Virus record (IMG/VR): IMGVR_UViG_3300007516_001784 | Span: 1-64,000 of that record | Length of the DNA: 64,000 nucleotides | Origin: a virus | Direction: 5' to 3' (one strand) | Shown here: one piece after another, positions 7,360 to 14,585 of the stretch | Layout of the letters: every line of letters starts with the position of its first letter | Position numbering within the stretch: the stretch's first letter is position 1 | Translations under genes and position numbers: made by a program | Notes under the pieces: model-generated | What the model saw: the letters and a program-made list of their open reading frames with translations, nothing else | Databases searched by the model: none | Told to the model about the DNA's origin: nothing

Positions 7360-7427
7360 CGCCTCCCGTCGAGAGTGTCCTATCGTAAGAACCACGTTAG
7401 ATTAAACTAACATTAGCACGGGAGGCG
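7360..7427 (-). promoter_or_regulatory. Leader hairpin covering the metzincin ribosome-binding site
   Basis: A perfect 10-base inverted repeat, CGCCTCCCGT (7360-7369) and ACGGGAGGCG (7418-7427), encloses 48 bases. On the minus-strand RNA the second arm contains the GGGAGG ribosome-binding site of the gene starting at 7354. An inner hairpin, GTTAG/CTAAC (7396-7400 and 7407-7411), lies in the loop. The fold would block translation unless opened, so a ligand, protein or temperature switch is possible. A DNA operator is the alternative. Confidence 0.5.
7401..7410 (-). promoter_or_regulatory. Late-promoter-like motif, leftward copy
   Basis: The minus strand reads TTAGTTTAAT, which fits the TTAGTNTAWT family of the virion module. 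It lies 47 bases before the metzincin ATG, inside the inner leader hairpin, so it may be the motif by chance of the palindrome. Confidence 0.3.
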
Positions 7428-7460
7428 GCTTAAAAAGAGGGAATATCAGTTGGCCTGTGT

Positions 7461-7470
7461 ATTAGACTAA
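7461..7470 (-). promoter_or_regulatory. Late-promoter-like motif, leftward copy
   Basis: The minus strand reads TTAGTCTAAT, one base from the TTAGTGTAAT form seen at 14537 and 25503. It would give a leader of about 100 bases that includes the whole 7360-7427 hairpin. The site is almost symmetrical, so the + strand also resembles the motif. The divergent region 7428-7602 otherwise holds a weak rightward TATAGT (7549-7554) and no clear -35. Confidence 0.45.
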
Positions 7471-7602
7471 TGATGCCGCGACAAGATATTAGCTTAGATA
7501 GCTAGTCACACTCGGCTCCGCCTATGTTCTTCTCAGCCTATGCTGAACTATAGTTACATGGTTTTAGCGGTTTGGTAAGTAAAATGATGGATTTCCCAGA
7601 AA

Positions 7603-7878
7603 ATGGAAATTAAATTAGTAACTACTGAAGAGTTGGCAACCCTTGAAGGGTCGTTACCGGATAACACTCTGGTAATGGCTTTCAAGATGGTGGCATTTGG
7701 CCCCAACACATTGGCCGAGGCAGAACGACGCGGATCAAAAATTTGTGAAATTGCTGCCCAACAGCCCATGTTTTTCATTATTGGTGAGTCACCGGAAGGG
7801 TTGAGGCAGACCATGCATGACCTCGTTGACCGCTTTTGTAACACAAGTGAAGGTAAGAACAATGAATCAACGCATTAG
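7603..7878 (+). CDS. Unknown small protein, 91 residues
   Basis: First gene of the rightward block. The product looks like a compact alpha/beta protein with a hydrophobic middle (AAQQPMFFIIGESPEGL). No family recognised and no signal peptide. The ribosome-binding site before the ATG at 7603 is weak. Its end overlaps the next gene by 17 bases, so the two are probably translationally coupled. Confidence 0.6.
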   Translation: MEIKLVTTEELATLEGSLPDNTLVMAFKMVAFGPNTLAEAERRGSKICEIAAQQPMFFIIGESPEGLRQTMHDLVDRFCNTSEGKNNESTH

Positions 7879-8158
7879 TCGTAGTAAAGATAACAAGAAC
7901 AACCTCAATTTTGTATCCATCAACACTGGCGGACACACCGCTCGTCACGCTCCAAACGAAGATCCACAAGTGCAAGTACCTCAAAAAATCACTGGCGAAC
8001 TGAAGCCGGAAGTGTCACAGGGCATCGCCAAAGCTTCACCTAATTTCAAGCCCATTACTCCTCCTGCTAAAGCAATGGACAAGATGGACGAAAAGAAGAT
8101 TATTTGCGAAAACTCAACGACGGTTACGGATAGCGAAAAGAACGACATTAAGGAATGA
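7862..8158 (+). CDS. Unknown disordered hydrophilic protein, 98 residues
   Basis: I place the start at the ATG at 7862, which has GAAGG eight bases upstream. The frame is open back to 7817, but that extension lies entirely inside the upstream gene. The product is rich in Lys, Asn, Pro and Thr with little hydrophobic content, so it is likely disordered. It may be a small adaptor or inhibitor that folds on a partner. The stop overlaps the start of the sigma-like gene by 4 bases. Confidence 0.6.
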   Translation: MNQRISRSKDNKNNLNFVSINTGGHTARHAPNEDPQVQVPQKITGELKPEVSQGIAKASPNFKPITPPAKAMDKMDEKKIICENSTTVTDSEKNDIKE

Positions 8159-8745
8159 CTTTTGTAGTCGCTAGTAGCGGTACCCCAGCTTACAGTGACA
8201 TCAGCGACATCGTTGAGGCATTGATTAACACTGAGGGCAGACGATATCCTATTCCTGGCTATGATCATGAAGATATAGCTCAGGAAGTTAGGGTTGAGTG
8301 TCTTCGTGTTTTGCCGTTTTTTGATTCTGATCGTATTGGCCCTTCGCCATACAAGTATTTGCAGACATGCGTGCGTAATTTCTTGTATAATATGCGTAGA
8401 GGTATTTGGGTACCAAATAACCCACCATGTGTTCGTTGTCCATTGTGGGATCGCATGAGACGAACATGTACTATAGATGAAATAGGATGTGATAAGATCG
8501 TGCAGTACAGAGAAAATATGGCGGCGAAGGCCGACTTACGTAGACCCTCGTCTCTTGAAGACGATGTACTAGACAATAATCAGGACGAACTAACTGATGC
8601 TATGCTACTAGATCAGAGTATTCGCGGCGTACTGCCACCTCGTCTTATTCCTTTTTATGAAAAGATGCTGGTCGGAGAAAAGATATCCGCCAGAACTAAA
8701 CGAGAAATTCGTTTGATTGTGACGGAGATTATTAACAATGCCTAA
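8155..8745 (+). CDS. Sigma-factor-like protein with a cysteine cluster
   Basis: Residues 33-84 (GYDHEDIAQEVRVECLRVLP, then YLQTCVRNFLYNMRRG) follow the pattern of sigma70 region 2, which binds RNA polymerase and the -10 element. Directly after comes a likely zinc cluster, Cys92, Cys95, Cys105 and Cys112. The C-terminus (about 145-196) is helical but has no clear region 4 helix-turn-helix. Phage proteins of this plan act as alternative or late sigma factors; a second, more complete sigma gene lies at 61011. It overlaps both neighbours (4 and 8 bases). It could also be a DNA-binding regulator that only borrowed region 2. Confidence 0.55.
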   Translation: MTFVVASSGTPAYSDISDIVEALINTEGRRYPIPGYDHEDIAQEVRVECLRVLPFFDSDRIGPSPYKYLQTCVRNFLYNMRRGIWVPNNPPCVRCPLWDRMRRTCTIDEIGCDKIVQYRENMAAKADLRRPSSLEDDVLDNNQDELTDAMLLDQSIRGVLPPRLIPFYEKMLVGEKISARTKREIRLIVTEIINNA

Positions 8746-9502
8746 GATGTTCCCTCAAGACGAGAAAGACCTTGTTATTCAACTTTCCAAGCAAGGCAAT
8801 ACTTACGTTGACATTGCCAAGATGATGGGAGAAAAATTTCCAGAATCTTGGAATAGTAAGACCGCTGCTCGTTCTGTGGCTCGCATCCTTAAGGGCAAGA
8901 ATGACGATAGCGATGACGAAAAGACTCTAGACGAGATGACACGCGATGAGCGTGCTACTTTCATTGAAAATAAGCTACAGAACACGCCACGCTTTAAGTT
9001 GGCGTTCCGCAACTTCAATGATGAAGAACGAGAAGTGTTCGTTGAAGAGTACATTAGCGTTATTAAGTCAACTGAGAGTTTGACAGAAGTAGAAGAACAG
9101 GCTTTGTTTGCTTCTGTACTAGAACTTGTTCTTGCTTTTCAAGCTCTTGCACGAAAAGAACGAGAAGAAAGATTATTTGAGCGTTCTCAAGGCGGCGAAA
9201 TTGAAGAAAACGATCCTCAGTATCGTCGTTTTGTTGATGAGAGATATCATAAAGAATACAACGCTCATATGAAGCTGTACCAACAGGGTATGGAGCAACT
9301 GAAGATGAGTCGTTCACAGCGTCTTCAGGCTGTGCGTTCGCAGAAGCAAACGCTTGTCGATCTAGCACAGGAACTTTCGTCACGTAATGCTCAAGCAGAA
9401 GTAGCAGAAGAAGTTGAGCGTCTTTCTAAGGCCAAGGATTCGGAGTTAAAGAAAATGATTGAGAGTGGTCACATTTACGGTATCTTCGAGGACTACAAAT
9501 GA
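8738..9502 (+). CDS. Probable terminase small subunit
   Basis: Residues 7-52 (DLVIQLSKQGNTYVDIAKMM and onward) look like a helix-turn-helix that could recognise packaging-site DNA. The rest, to residue 254, is highly charged coiled coil, which fits the oligomeric core of TerS proteins. The large subunit follows at 12491 with five genes between. Small terminases are poorly conserved, so this rests on architecture and location. A DNA-binding transcription regulator is the alternative. The gene overlaps the next glycosyltransferase by 4 bases. Confidence 0.45.
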   Translation: MPKMFPQDEKDLVIQLSKQGNTYVDIAKMMGEKFPESWNSKTAARSVARILKGKNDDSDDEKTLDEMTRDERATFIENKLQNTPRFKLAFRNFNDEEREVFVEEYISVIKSTESLTEVEEQALFASVLELVLAFQALARKEREERLFERSQGGEIEENDPQYRRFVDERYHKEYNAHMKLYQQGMEQLKMSRSQRLQAVRSQKQTLVDLAQELSSRNAQAEVAEEVERLSKAKDSELKKMIESGHIYGIFEDYK

Positions 9503-10443
9503 AGATTGCTATGCTGTATGCATCATGGGAGAATTTTGGAGAAACTTGGTCTACTCCAATGGGCATCAAGCAAGAATTCATTTCTCGTGGGCACGAAGTA
9601 AAGGCTTTTAACCTTTATCATGCGGATGGTGACTTCTTGCCCAAGCGTAAGGAACGTTCATATTCAAATGACTCTATCAATCGTTTGATGTTTGAATTTC
9701 GTAATGGCATCTATAAGCCAGATGTTATCTTCTTGATGGACTATGGTCCATGGGATGCGATGCAATTTGATAAACAATACTTTCCAGGCGTCGTTTTGAT
9801 TAATGAAGCTGGTGACGAACCTCAGTCACACCGTATGATGTGGCCAAAGGGACCAAGGGTACATGCGGTACTTTCTCCTGATTGGCAATGTGTGGAGCAC
9901 TACAGGCAGTTTGGTATCATGGCTGAACACTGGACGCATCACGCAGATGAGCGACTCTTTCATCCCCGTCCCGAAATCAAGGAAGAGTTTGATTGTGTTA
10001 CAACTTGTGGTCCAAGAGGCAATGGCTTGACAGAGGTTGTTAAAGCTGCTCTTGGACCACAATTTAGTAACGAACGTTACTTCTATGGTGATGATCACGC
10101 AAAGCGTTTGTGTATGGGCAAGATGGTATTTCAGCACTCACAGTATAAAGAGATTACTCGTCGCATTTTCGAGGGTATGTCCTGTGGCAAGATGGTCATT
10201 ACAGATCGTCTTCCATTAGAGACTAAACTACAAGAATTATTCATCGAAAATGAAGACGTTGTGTATTATGATTCAGCAGAGGATGCTATCGAGAAGATTA
10301 TACATTACGCCTCTAATGATGTAGAACGTATTCGTATTGCTACGAATGGCTACAATAAAGTAATGGCACGTCATACCGTTAAGCGACGAGTGGACGTGTT
10401 TGAAGAAGTGGTTAAAACAATTCAGAAAGACATAATTATATGA
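9499..10443 (+). CDS. GT-B fold glycosyltransferase (GT4/CgeB-like)
   Basis: The 314-residue protein starts with a Rossmann strand, MKIAMLYASW. Its C-terminal nucleotide-sugar domain holds RRIFEGMSCGKMVITDRLP at about 221-239, the E-x7-E-like signature of retaining GT4 enzymes. No membrane segment is visible. It would transfer a sugar from an activated donor to DNA, virion protein or host glycan; the acceptor is not evident. It lies between the probable small terminase and a secreted protein gene with 4-base overlaps, so it belongs to the packaging transcript. Confidence 0.75.
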   Translation: MKIAMLYASWENFGETWSTPMGIKQEFISRGHEVKAFNLYHADGDFLPKRKERSYSNDSINRLMFEFRNGIYKPDVIFLMDYGPWDAMQFDKQYFPGVVLINEAGDEPQSHRMMWPKGPRVHAVLSPDWQCVEHYRQFGIMAEHWTHHADERLFHPRPEIKEEFDCVTTCGPRGNGLTEVVKAALGPQFSNERYFYGDDHAKRLCMGKMVFQHSQYKEITRRIFEGMSCGKMVITDRLPLETKLQELFIENEDVVYYDSAEDAIEKIIHYASNDVERIRIATNGYNKVMARHTVKRRVDVFEEVVKTIQKDIII

Positions 10444-10961
10444 AAAGATTTCTTGTAAGCTTGATTGCTGCTATTCCCCTAGCGTTTGGTGCTATTGCGT
10501 TCACGGCACCGTCTACGACGCAGACTGGTCCGCCAGTGCCCGGACCCACTAATCCATACTGCAATTCGACTAATCTGCATCCAGTACCAGTTGGTGTATG
10601 CCCAGAAGGCTTTGCTATTGATCCGGCCTGTATGGCTAACTGTTATACGAAATTTGAAAACGATGTGCGTGAAGCTTATGATCACGCATGCATTCGGTAC
10701 GCTAGCCTGAATAATTCTTGGTCGCTTGGAATGAGTGCGGCTGTTGTTACTCACGCTCTTTGTGTTTTTGATTCCACGACTATTGAGCAAGTTATCGTTT
10801 GTGACAACACATTAGTCAGTACGGTTGTTACGCTAACTGATAATCTTAACGAGGGTCGTGCTGACGTTGCTCAGAGTCTAGCACGTTCGATTGCGGGAGC
10901 TACAGCCGCTTATCAAAGATGTATTTCTTACTGCTGCACGGTTATTGAAGATGAGCAGTGA
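10440..10961 (+). CDS. Exported cysteine-rich protein
   Basis: MKRFLVSLIAAIPLAFGAIAFTA is a clear Sec signal peptide, with cleavage likely near residue 23. The mature part of about 150 residues has a Pro-rich start and ten or more cysteines, including a C-terminal CISYCC, suggesting disulphides in the periplasm. No family recognised. It overlaps the upstream glycosyltransferase by 4 bases. A role at the cell envelope is likely; enzyme motifs are absent. Confidence 0.7.
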   Translation: MKRFLVSLIAAIPLAFGAIAFTAPSTTQTGPPVPGPTNPYCNSTNLHPVPVGVCPEGFAIDPACMANCYTKFENDVREAYDHACIRYASLNNSWSLGMSAAVVTHALCVFDSTTIEQVIVCDNTLVSTVVTLTDNLNEGRADVAQSLARSIAGATAAYQRCISYCCTVIEDEQ

Positions 10962-10973
10962 TATTTACTCGTA

Positions 10974-11783
10974 ATGACCTCTAGCGACAGACATTTGACG
11001 AATGGCGAACCCCGATGGGACTATGGCGTGCAACGCTATAAGTCCCATCGGGACGTTTTCTTTGAGCCGGGATTGATCTCAATTCTGTTCTTGGCCTGCG
11101 GTCGTTATGATGTAACAAAAAGATGTCTACTCGCGACAGTAGATTCTGTCGCTCGCAGTCCATTGGAAGTAGAATGGATCTTCATTGAAAACGGTCAATG
11201 TGAACAGAATTATAAGCTATTTCAAGAGATTAATCTTGAAAGAAAAGTAATAGTGCGTCAACGTAACTACGGTATTAATCAAGGTCTGAATCAAGCATGG
11301 GGATTGTCGCGTGGTGAGTTTTGTCTTATTCACGAAAATGACTGGGAGGTTCGCCAGAGCGTGGACTTCTTGTCGATTGCTTACGACATCATGCAAGAAC
11401 AACCTGATGTTGGTGTATTGCAATTGAGAGCAGTTCACGACCCATGTGAAAACTGGGGCCTTGGCAAACCAAAATATTTGCCATGGTCATGCAGTAATGA
11501 AATGCTTGAGAAGGCGAATGTACGTCTATGGCTTGAGAGTACGCAAACCGGCCATCATTATCAGATCGCCAATTTCCCTAATGGGTTTAATAATAATCCA
11601 GTTATCATTAGAAAAAGTCTGTATCGAGAGTGTGGACCATATCCCGAAGCGGACTTAGGATGCGACCCCCGCCACGGTGAGACTGAATATCAGGAACGTG
11701 TGGCGAAAACCGGATGTGCGACTGCACACATTGGTATTGAACTTTTTTATCATTGTGGTCAGACGACCACGAAAGCGAACTAA
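10974..11783 (+). CDS. GT2-family glycosyltransferase (GT-A fold)
   Basis: ISILFLACGRYDVTKRCL (35-52) is the nucleotide-binding start of GT2 enzymes. NYGINQGLNQAWGLSRGEF precedes HEND (120-123), in the place of the metal-binding D-x-D. No membrane segment is seen. The ATG at 10974 has no good ribosome-binding site, and a strong hairpin spans codons 13-27. A TTG just before the GT2 domain (codon 34, near 11073) is a possible alternative start. The acceptor is unknown. With the gene at 9499 it makes a pair of sugar-transfer genes in the packaging region. Confidence 0.72.
   Translation: MTSSDRHLTNGEPRWDYGVQRYKSHRDVFFEPGLISILFLACGRYDVTKRCLLATVDSVARSPLEVEWIFIENGQCEQNYKLFQEINLERKVIVRQRNYGINQGLNQAWGLSRGEFCLIHENDWEVRQSVDFLSIAYDIMQEQPDVGVLQLRAVHDPCENWGLGKPKYLPWSCSNEMLEKANVRLWLESTQTGHHYQIANFPNGFNNNPVIIRKSLYRECGPYPEADLGCDPRHGETEYQERVAKTGCATAHIGIELFYHCGQTTTKAN
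11011..11058 (+). terminator. Strong terminator-like hairpin inside the GT2 5' end
   Basis: CCCGATGGGACT (11011-11022) pairs perfectly with AGTCCCATCGGG (11041-11052). Inside it ATGGCGT pairs with ACGCTAT through one G-U, leaving a GCA loop and a one-base bulge. The stem is about 19 bp and is followed by ACGTTTTC. It fits a terminator or attenuator after the gene ending at 10961. Confidence 0.55.
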
Positions 11784-11784
11784 T

Positions 11785-12000
11785 ATGAATGTAAAACAAG
11801 GCGATCTTGTCAATGTTAATGGCGTTGAGTCCATCGTGGAAACGTCATGGGGACAAGGCAAGCACAAGATTTTCAAGCTAGTTGATGGCCGTCAAATTGC
11901 CGATCTTGATAAGCTTGTTGTTTCTGGTCAGGCGACTATTGTAGCGGCACCAATTCAGTTGGTAGCCGAAGATAAGCCCAAGAAGACATGGAACTTGTGA
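11785..12000 (+). CDS. Small SH3/KOW-like protein, 71 residues
   Basis: I place the start at the ATG at 11785, directly after the GT2 stop; the frame is open further upstream, but only inside the GT2 gene. The sequence GDLVNVNGVESIVETSWGQG, followed by FKLVDGRQIADLDKLV, looks like a small beta-barrel of SH3 or KOW type. No family recognised with confidence. It overlaps the ERCC4 nuclease by 13 bases. Such barrels often bind nucleic acid or protein partners. Confidence 0.6.
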   Translation: MNVKQGDLVNVNGVESIVETSWGQGKHKIFKLVDGRQIADLDKLVVSGQATIVAAPIQLVAEDKPKKTWNL

Positions 12001-12491
12001 AGTCTGATCTACCTAAGCTTCCGACTCTTATAGTTGATACGCGAGAGCGAATTCCTTTCGACTATGAGGGCGAAGAGGAATTTGAAGCTATTGTTCACGA
12101 GAAGTTAGATGCCGGTGACTATTCCTTAAAAGGAATGGAGCACATTATCGTCATTGAGCGAAAAGCAACCGCTGATGAGCTATTCAATAACTTCACGCAG
12201 AACAAAGATCGTATTTATGCGGAGTTTGAGCGTTTGCGTAATCACAAGATCAAGATTATAATGATTGAACAGTCTTGTGAAGATATTTGTAATCCACGCA
12301 ATTATTATGTGAATAAGAAGGGCATCAATAAGGCGAGTGTGAATATGCCCGTTGCTGTTGTAGCTGCCAATCTTAACACATTGATGTTAGAGTATGAAGC
12401 TCAAGTCATCTTTGCGGGCTCTAAAGCCCGCAGCATGACCAAGAACATTTTGCTTGCTGCATATAAATTGCACAGACAAGGTAGATTGTAA
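11988..12491 (+). CDS. ERCC4-domain nuclease
   Basis: The core motifs are LIVDTRERIPF (14-24), LDAGDYSL (40-47) and IVIERKATADEL (54-65). Together they give the D..GDY..ERKxxxD active site of the XPF/Mus81 (ERCC4) nuclease family, which cuts branched or flapped DNA with metal ions. The length of 167 residues is a lone nuclease domain without the tandem helix-hairpin-helix. It abuts the large terminase (1-base overlap at 12491). It may clear branched DNA before packaging, as T4 endonuclease VII does; that role is inferred from location. Confidence 0.8.
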   Translation: MELVKSDLPKLPTLIVDTRERIPFDYEGEEEFEAIVHEKLDAGDYSLKGMEHIIVIERKATADELFNNFTQNKDRIYAEFERLRNHKIKIIMIEQSCEDICNPRNYYVNKKGINKASVNMPVAVVAANLNTLMLEYEAQVIFAGSKARSMTKNILLAAYKLHRQGRL

Positions 12492-14533
12492 TGGGACTAT
12501 CTGCTGGTCAGATTAGACGCTTGAGCGGCTCTGTGTGGAGCACGACATTCAAACGCGAAGATATCATGCGTATCTTTGATCAGTGTGGCCCGGCACAATC
12601 CGTGTACCACATGGCCAACTTTAACTTGGCGTGGTTTGTACAGAAGGTCTTTTGTAACCAACAAGGTAAACCCTTGAAGCTACTTGCGTTTCAGCAAGTG
12701 ATGCTTCAAATGTTGTGGTCCAAGAAATTTCCTATGATTCTTGCCACTCGTGGTGCAGGTAAAACATTCATTCTAGCCCTTTACGCTTTGCTCAGAGCTA
12801 TCTTGATACCTGGATCAAAGATTGTTATTTGTGGTGCTGGCTTCCGTCAAGCCAAGCTGGTATTCAAGTATATTGAACAGCTATACGAAGCTTCGCCGTT
12901 AATCAAAGAAGCTCTAGAGCAGTGGGGTGGTCCGAAATATGGATCGGACATGGCTACGCTTCGTGTTGGCCTATCTGTGATTCAAGCTATTCCTATCGGT
13001 GATGGCGAAAAGATTAGAGGTATTCGTGCAACATGTTTGATCGCCGATGAGTTTGCGTCGATCCCAGAAGAAATCTTTGATATCGTTATTGCTCCCTTTA
13101 CTGCCGTACATGCAAACCCCGAAGAGCGTGCTGCTAATGCCGCGTTCGTGAATCGTTTAATTGGCCTTGGAGCACCAGAAGAACTGATCGCTGCGATTCG
13201 TAGCACACAGGGATTCGGTAACCAGATCGTTGTGTCTGGCACACCATCGTACAAACATAATCACTTTTACAAGCGTTATGGTGTGTACAAGATGTTCATT
13301 CAATCGAAGGGTGATGTTAAAAATCTCAAGAGGGCTTTGGAAGAAAAGCATCTTGCGGCTACTGGACGTACACAAGATATCACGGAAGATGACTTGAAGA
13401 ACGCTGAGAAGACGTGGCGTCATTACGCCATCTATCAGCTTCCTTACACTGCCTTACCAGAAAACTTCCTAGACGAAGACAACATTCGCTCTGACCGTGC
13501 TGCATTTCCAAGACATCGTTTTGCGATGGAGTACTTGGCTCAGTTTCCAGACGATACGGACGGCTTCATTAGGCGATCGTGGGTTGAAAACTCTACACCC
13601 AAAGCTCCAAATGAAGAGCCGATTTATTGCGAATTGTATGGCGACCCTCGTGCTGTTTATGTAATGGGTATTGACCCTGCTCGTTTTAATGATAACCTTG
13701 GTGTTGTCATCTTGAAGTTGACCGCTCGTGGAAAAGAGATGGTTTACTGTAATGCATGGGACAAAACCGAATTTGGTGTGTCTGCTCAAAAGATTCGCGA
13801 AATTGTGAAACGATTCAACGTCTCTTATATTGCTATAGATACTGGTGGCGGTGGCGAACCTATTCGTGAATGGCTATGCAAGAAGACAGATGATGTACAA
13901 CCGGAAGACTTCATTTGGGTAATTCCTGATCAAATGGAGAAGTTTACAGGTGATAAGTCTGGCATGGGTGCTCCGGGCAAGAAGATCCTTGAAATGGTGG
14001 ATTTTACGACTACCTGGATTTCTCAATCTGCTCACGGCGTTGCCTCGGACGTGGAACAGTGCAACATCTTGTTCCCTCACCGTGCTGATGAAGCTAGGGT
14101 CTACGATCAGTACGCTCGTCACTTTGGTGTATCTGATGTCTCGGATAGTGAAAAAGAACGTCTCCAGCAAGATATTTGGGGCGTGGACGACTGGGATGCT
14201 GAACGTGCCACGAAATCTTATGGCGAAAAGTTTGTACCTCGTATGGGTGCGATGCAACACATTAATGAATGCATCAATGAGATGTGTGCTATCATGCGTT
14301 CAGTTAGTCCTAAGGGAACAGAAAGTTTTGAACTACCTAAACTTTCCGAGCAGCCAGAAGGTCTTGACATGAGACGCCGTGACCGTTGGTCCGCTCTTAT
14401 GTTAGCTAATTATGCTGCTAAGGTTTTCATGGGTACAGGACATAAACCCAGACAGGGTACGCCCAAGACACGTACTCAAGCTGGTCGTGGATATACAAGT
14501 CGTAGTCGCCGTCGTGGGTCCGTAGGTTACTGA
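12491..14533 (+). CDS. terL: Terminase large subunit
   Basis: This is the ATP-driven DNA packaging motor and headful nuclease. Walker A is ATRGAGKT at 85-92 and Walker B is CLIADE at 182-187, with Asp186-Glu187. VVSGTPS at about 247-253 fits the coupling motif. The C-terminal RNase-H-like nuclease has Asp395 (MGIDPARF) and Asp450 (IAIDTGGG). The tail is basic (TSRSRRRGS). The length of 680 residues is within the family range. It binds the portal encoded next at 14586. Confidence 0.95.
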   Translation: MGLSAGQIRRLSGSVWSTTFKREDIMRIFDQCGPAQSVYHMANFNLAWFVQKVFCNQQGKPLKLLAFQQVMLQMLWSKKFPMILATRGAGKTFILALYALLRAILIPGSKIVICGAGFRQAKLVFKYIEQLYEASPLIKEALEQWGGPKYGSDMATLRVGLSVIQAIPIGDGEKIRGIRATCLIADEFASIPEEIFDIVIAPFTAVHANPEERAANAAFVNRLIGLGAPEELIAAIRSTQGFGNQIVVSGTPSYKHNHFYKRYGVYKMFIQSKGDVKNLKRALEEKHLAATGRTQDITEDDLKNAEKTWRHYAIYQLPYTALPENFLDEDNIRSDRAAFPRHRFAMEYLAQFPDDTDGFIRRSWVENSTPKAPNEEPIYCELYGDPRAVYVMGIDPARFNDNLGVVILKLTARGKEMVYCNAWDKTEFGVSAQKIREIVKRFNVSYIAIDTGGGGEPIREWLCKKTDDVQPEDFIWVIPDQMEKFTGDKSGMGAPGKKILEMVDFTTTWISQSAHGVASDVEQCNILFPHRADEARVYDQYARHFGVSDVSDSEKERLQQDIWGVDDWDAERATKSYGEKFVPRMGAMQHINECINEMCAIMRSVSPKGTESFELPKLSEQPEGLDMRRRDRWSALMLANYAAKVFMGTGHKPRQGTPKTRTQAGRGYTSRSRRRGSVGY

Positions 14534-14536
14534 GTC

Positions 14537-14546
14537 TTAGTGTAAT
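14537..14546 (+). promoter_or_regulatory. Late-promoter-like motif before the portal gene
   Basis: TTAGTGTAAT lies in the 52-base gap after the terminase, 39 bases before the portal ATG. A small hairpin, ATTGTA/TACAAT (14549-14566), follows it. Confidence 0.6.
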
Positions 14547-14585
14547 CAATTGTACCGCGATACAATCGGCTCCTAGGTACTTCAA

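Noticed and set aside
7564-7573. TTAGCGGTTT before the gene at 7603 as another late-motif copy
   Set aside because: Only 7 of 10 positions fit the consensus; chance is likely.
7361-7602. Possible tRNA or small RNA in the divergent gap
   Set aside because: Several short hairpins but no cloverleaf and no T-loop sequence.
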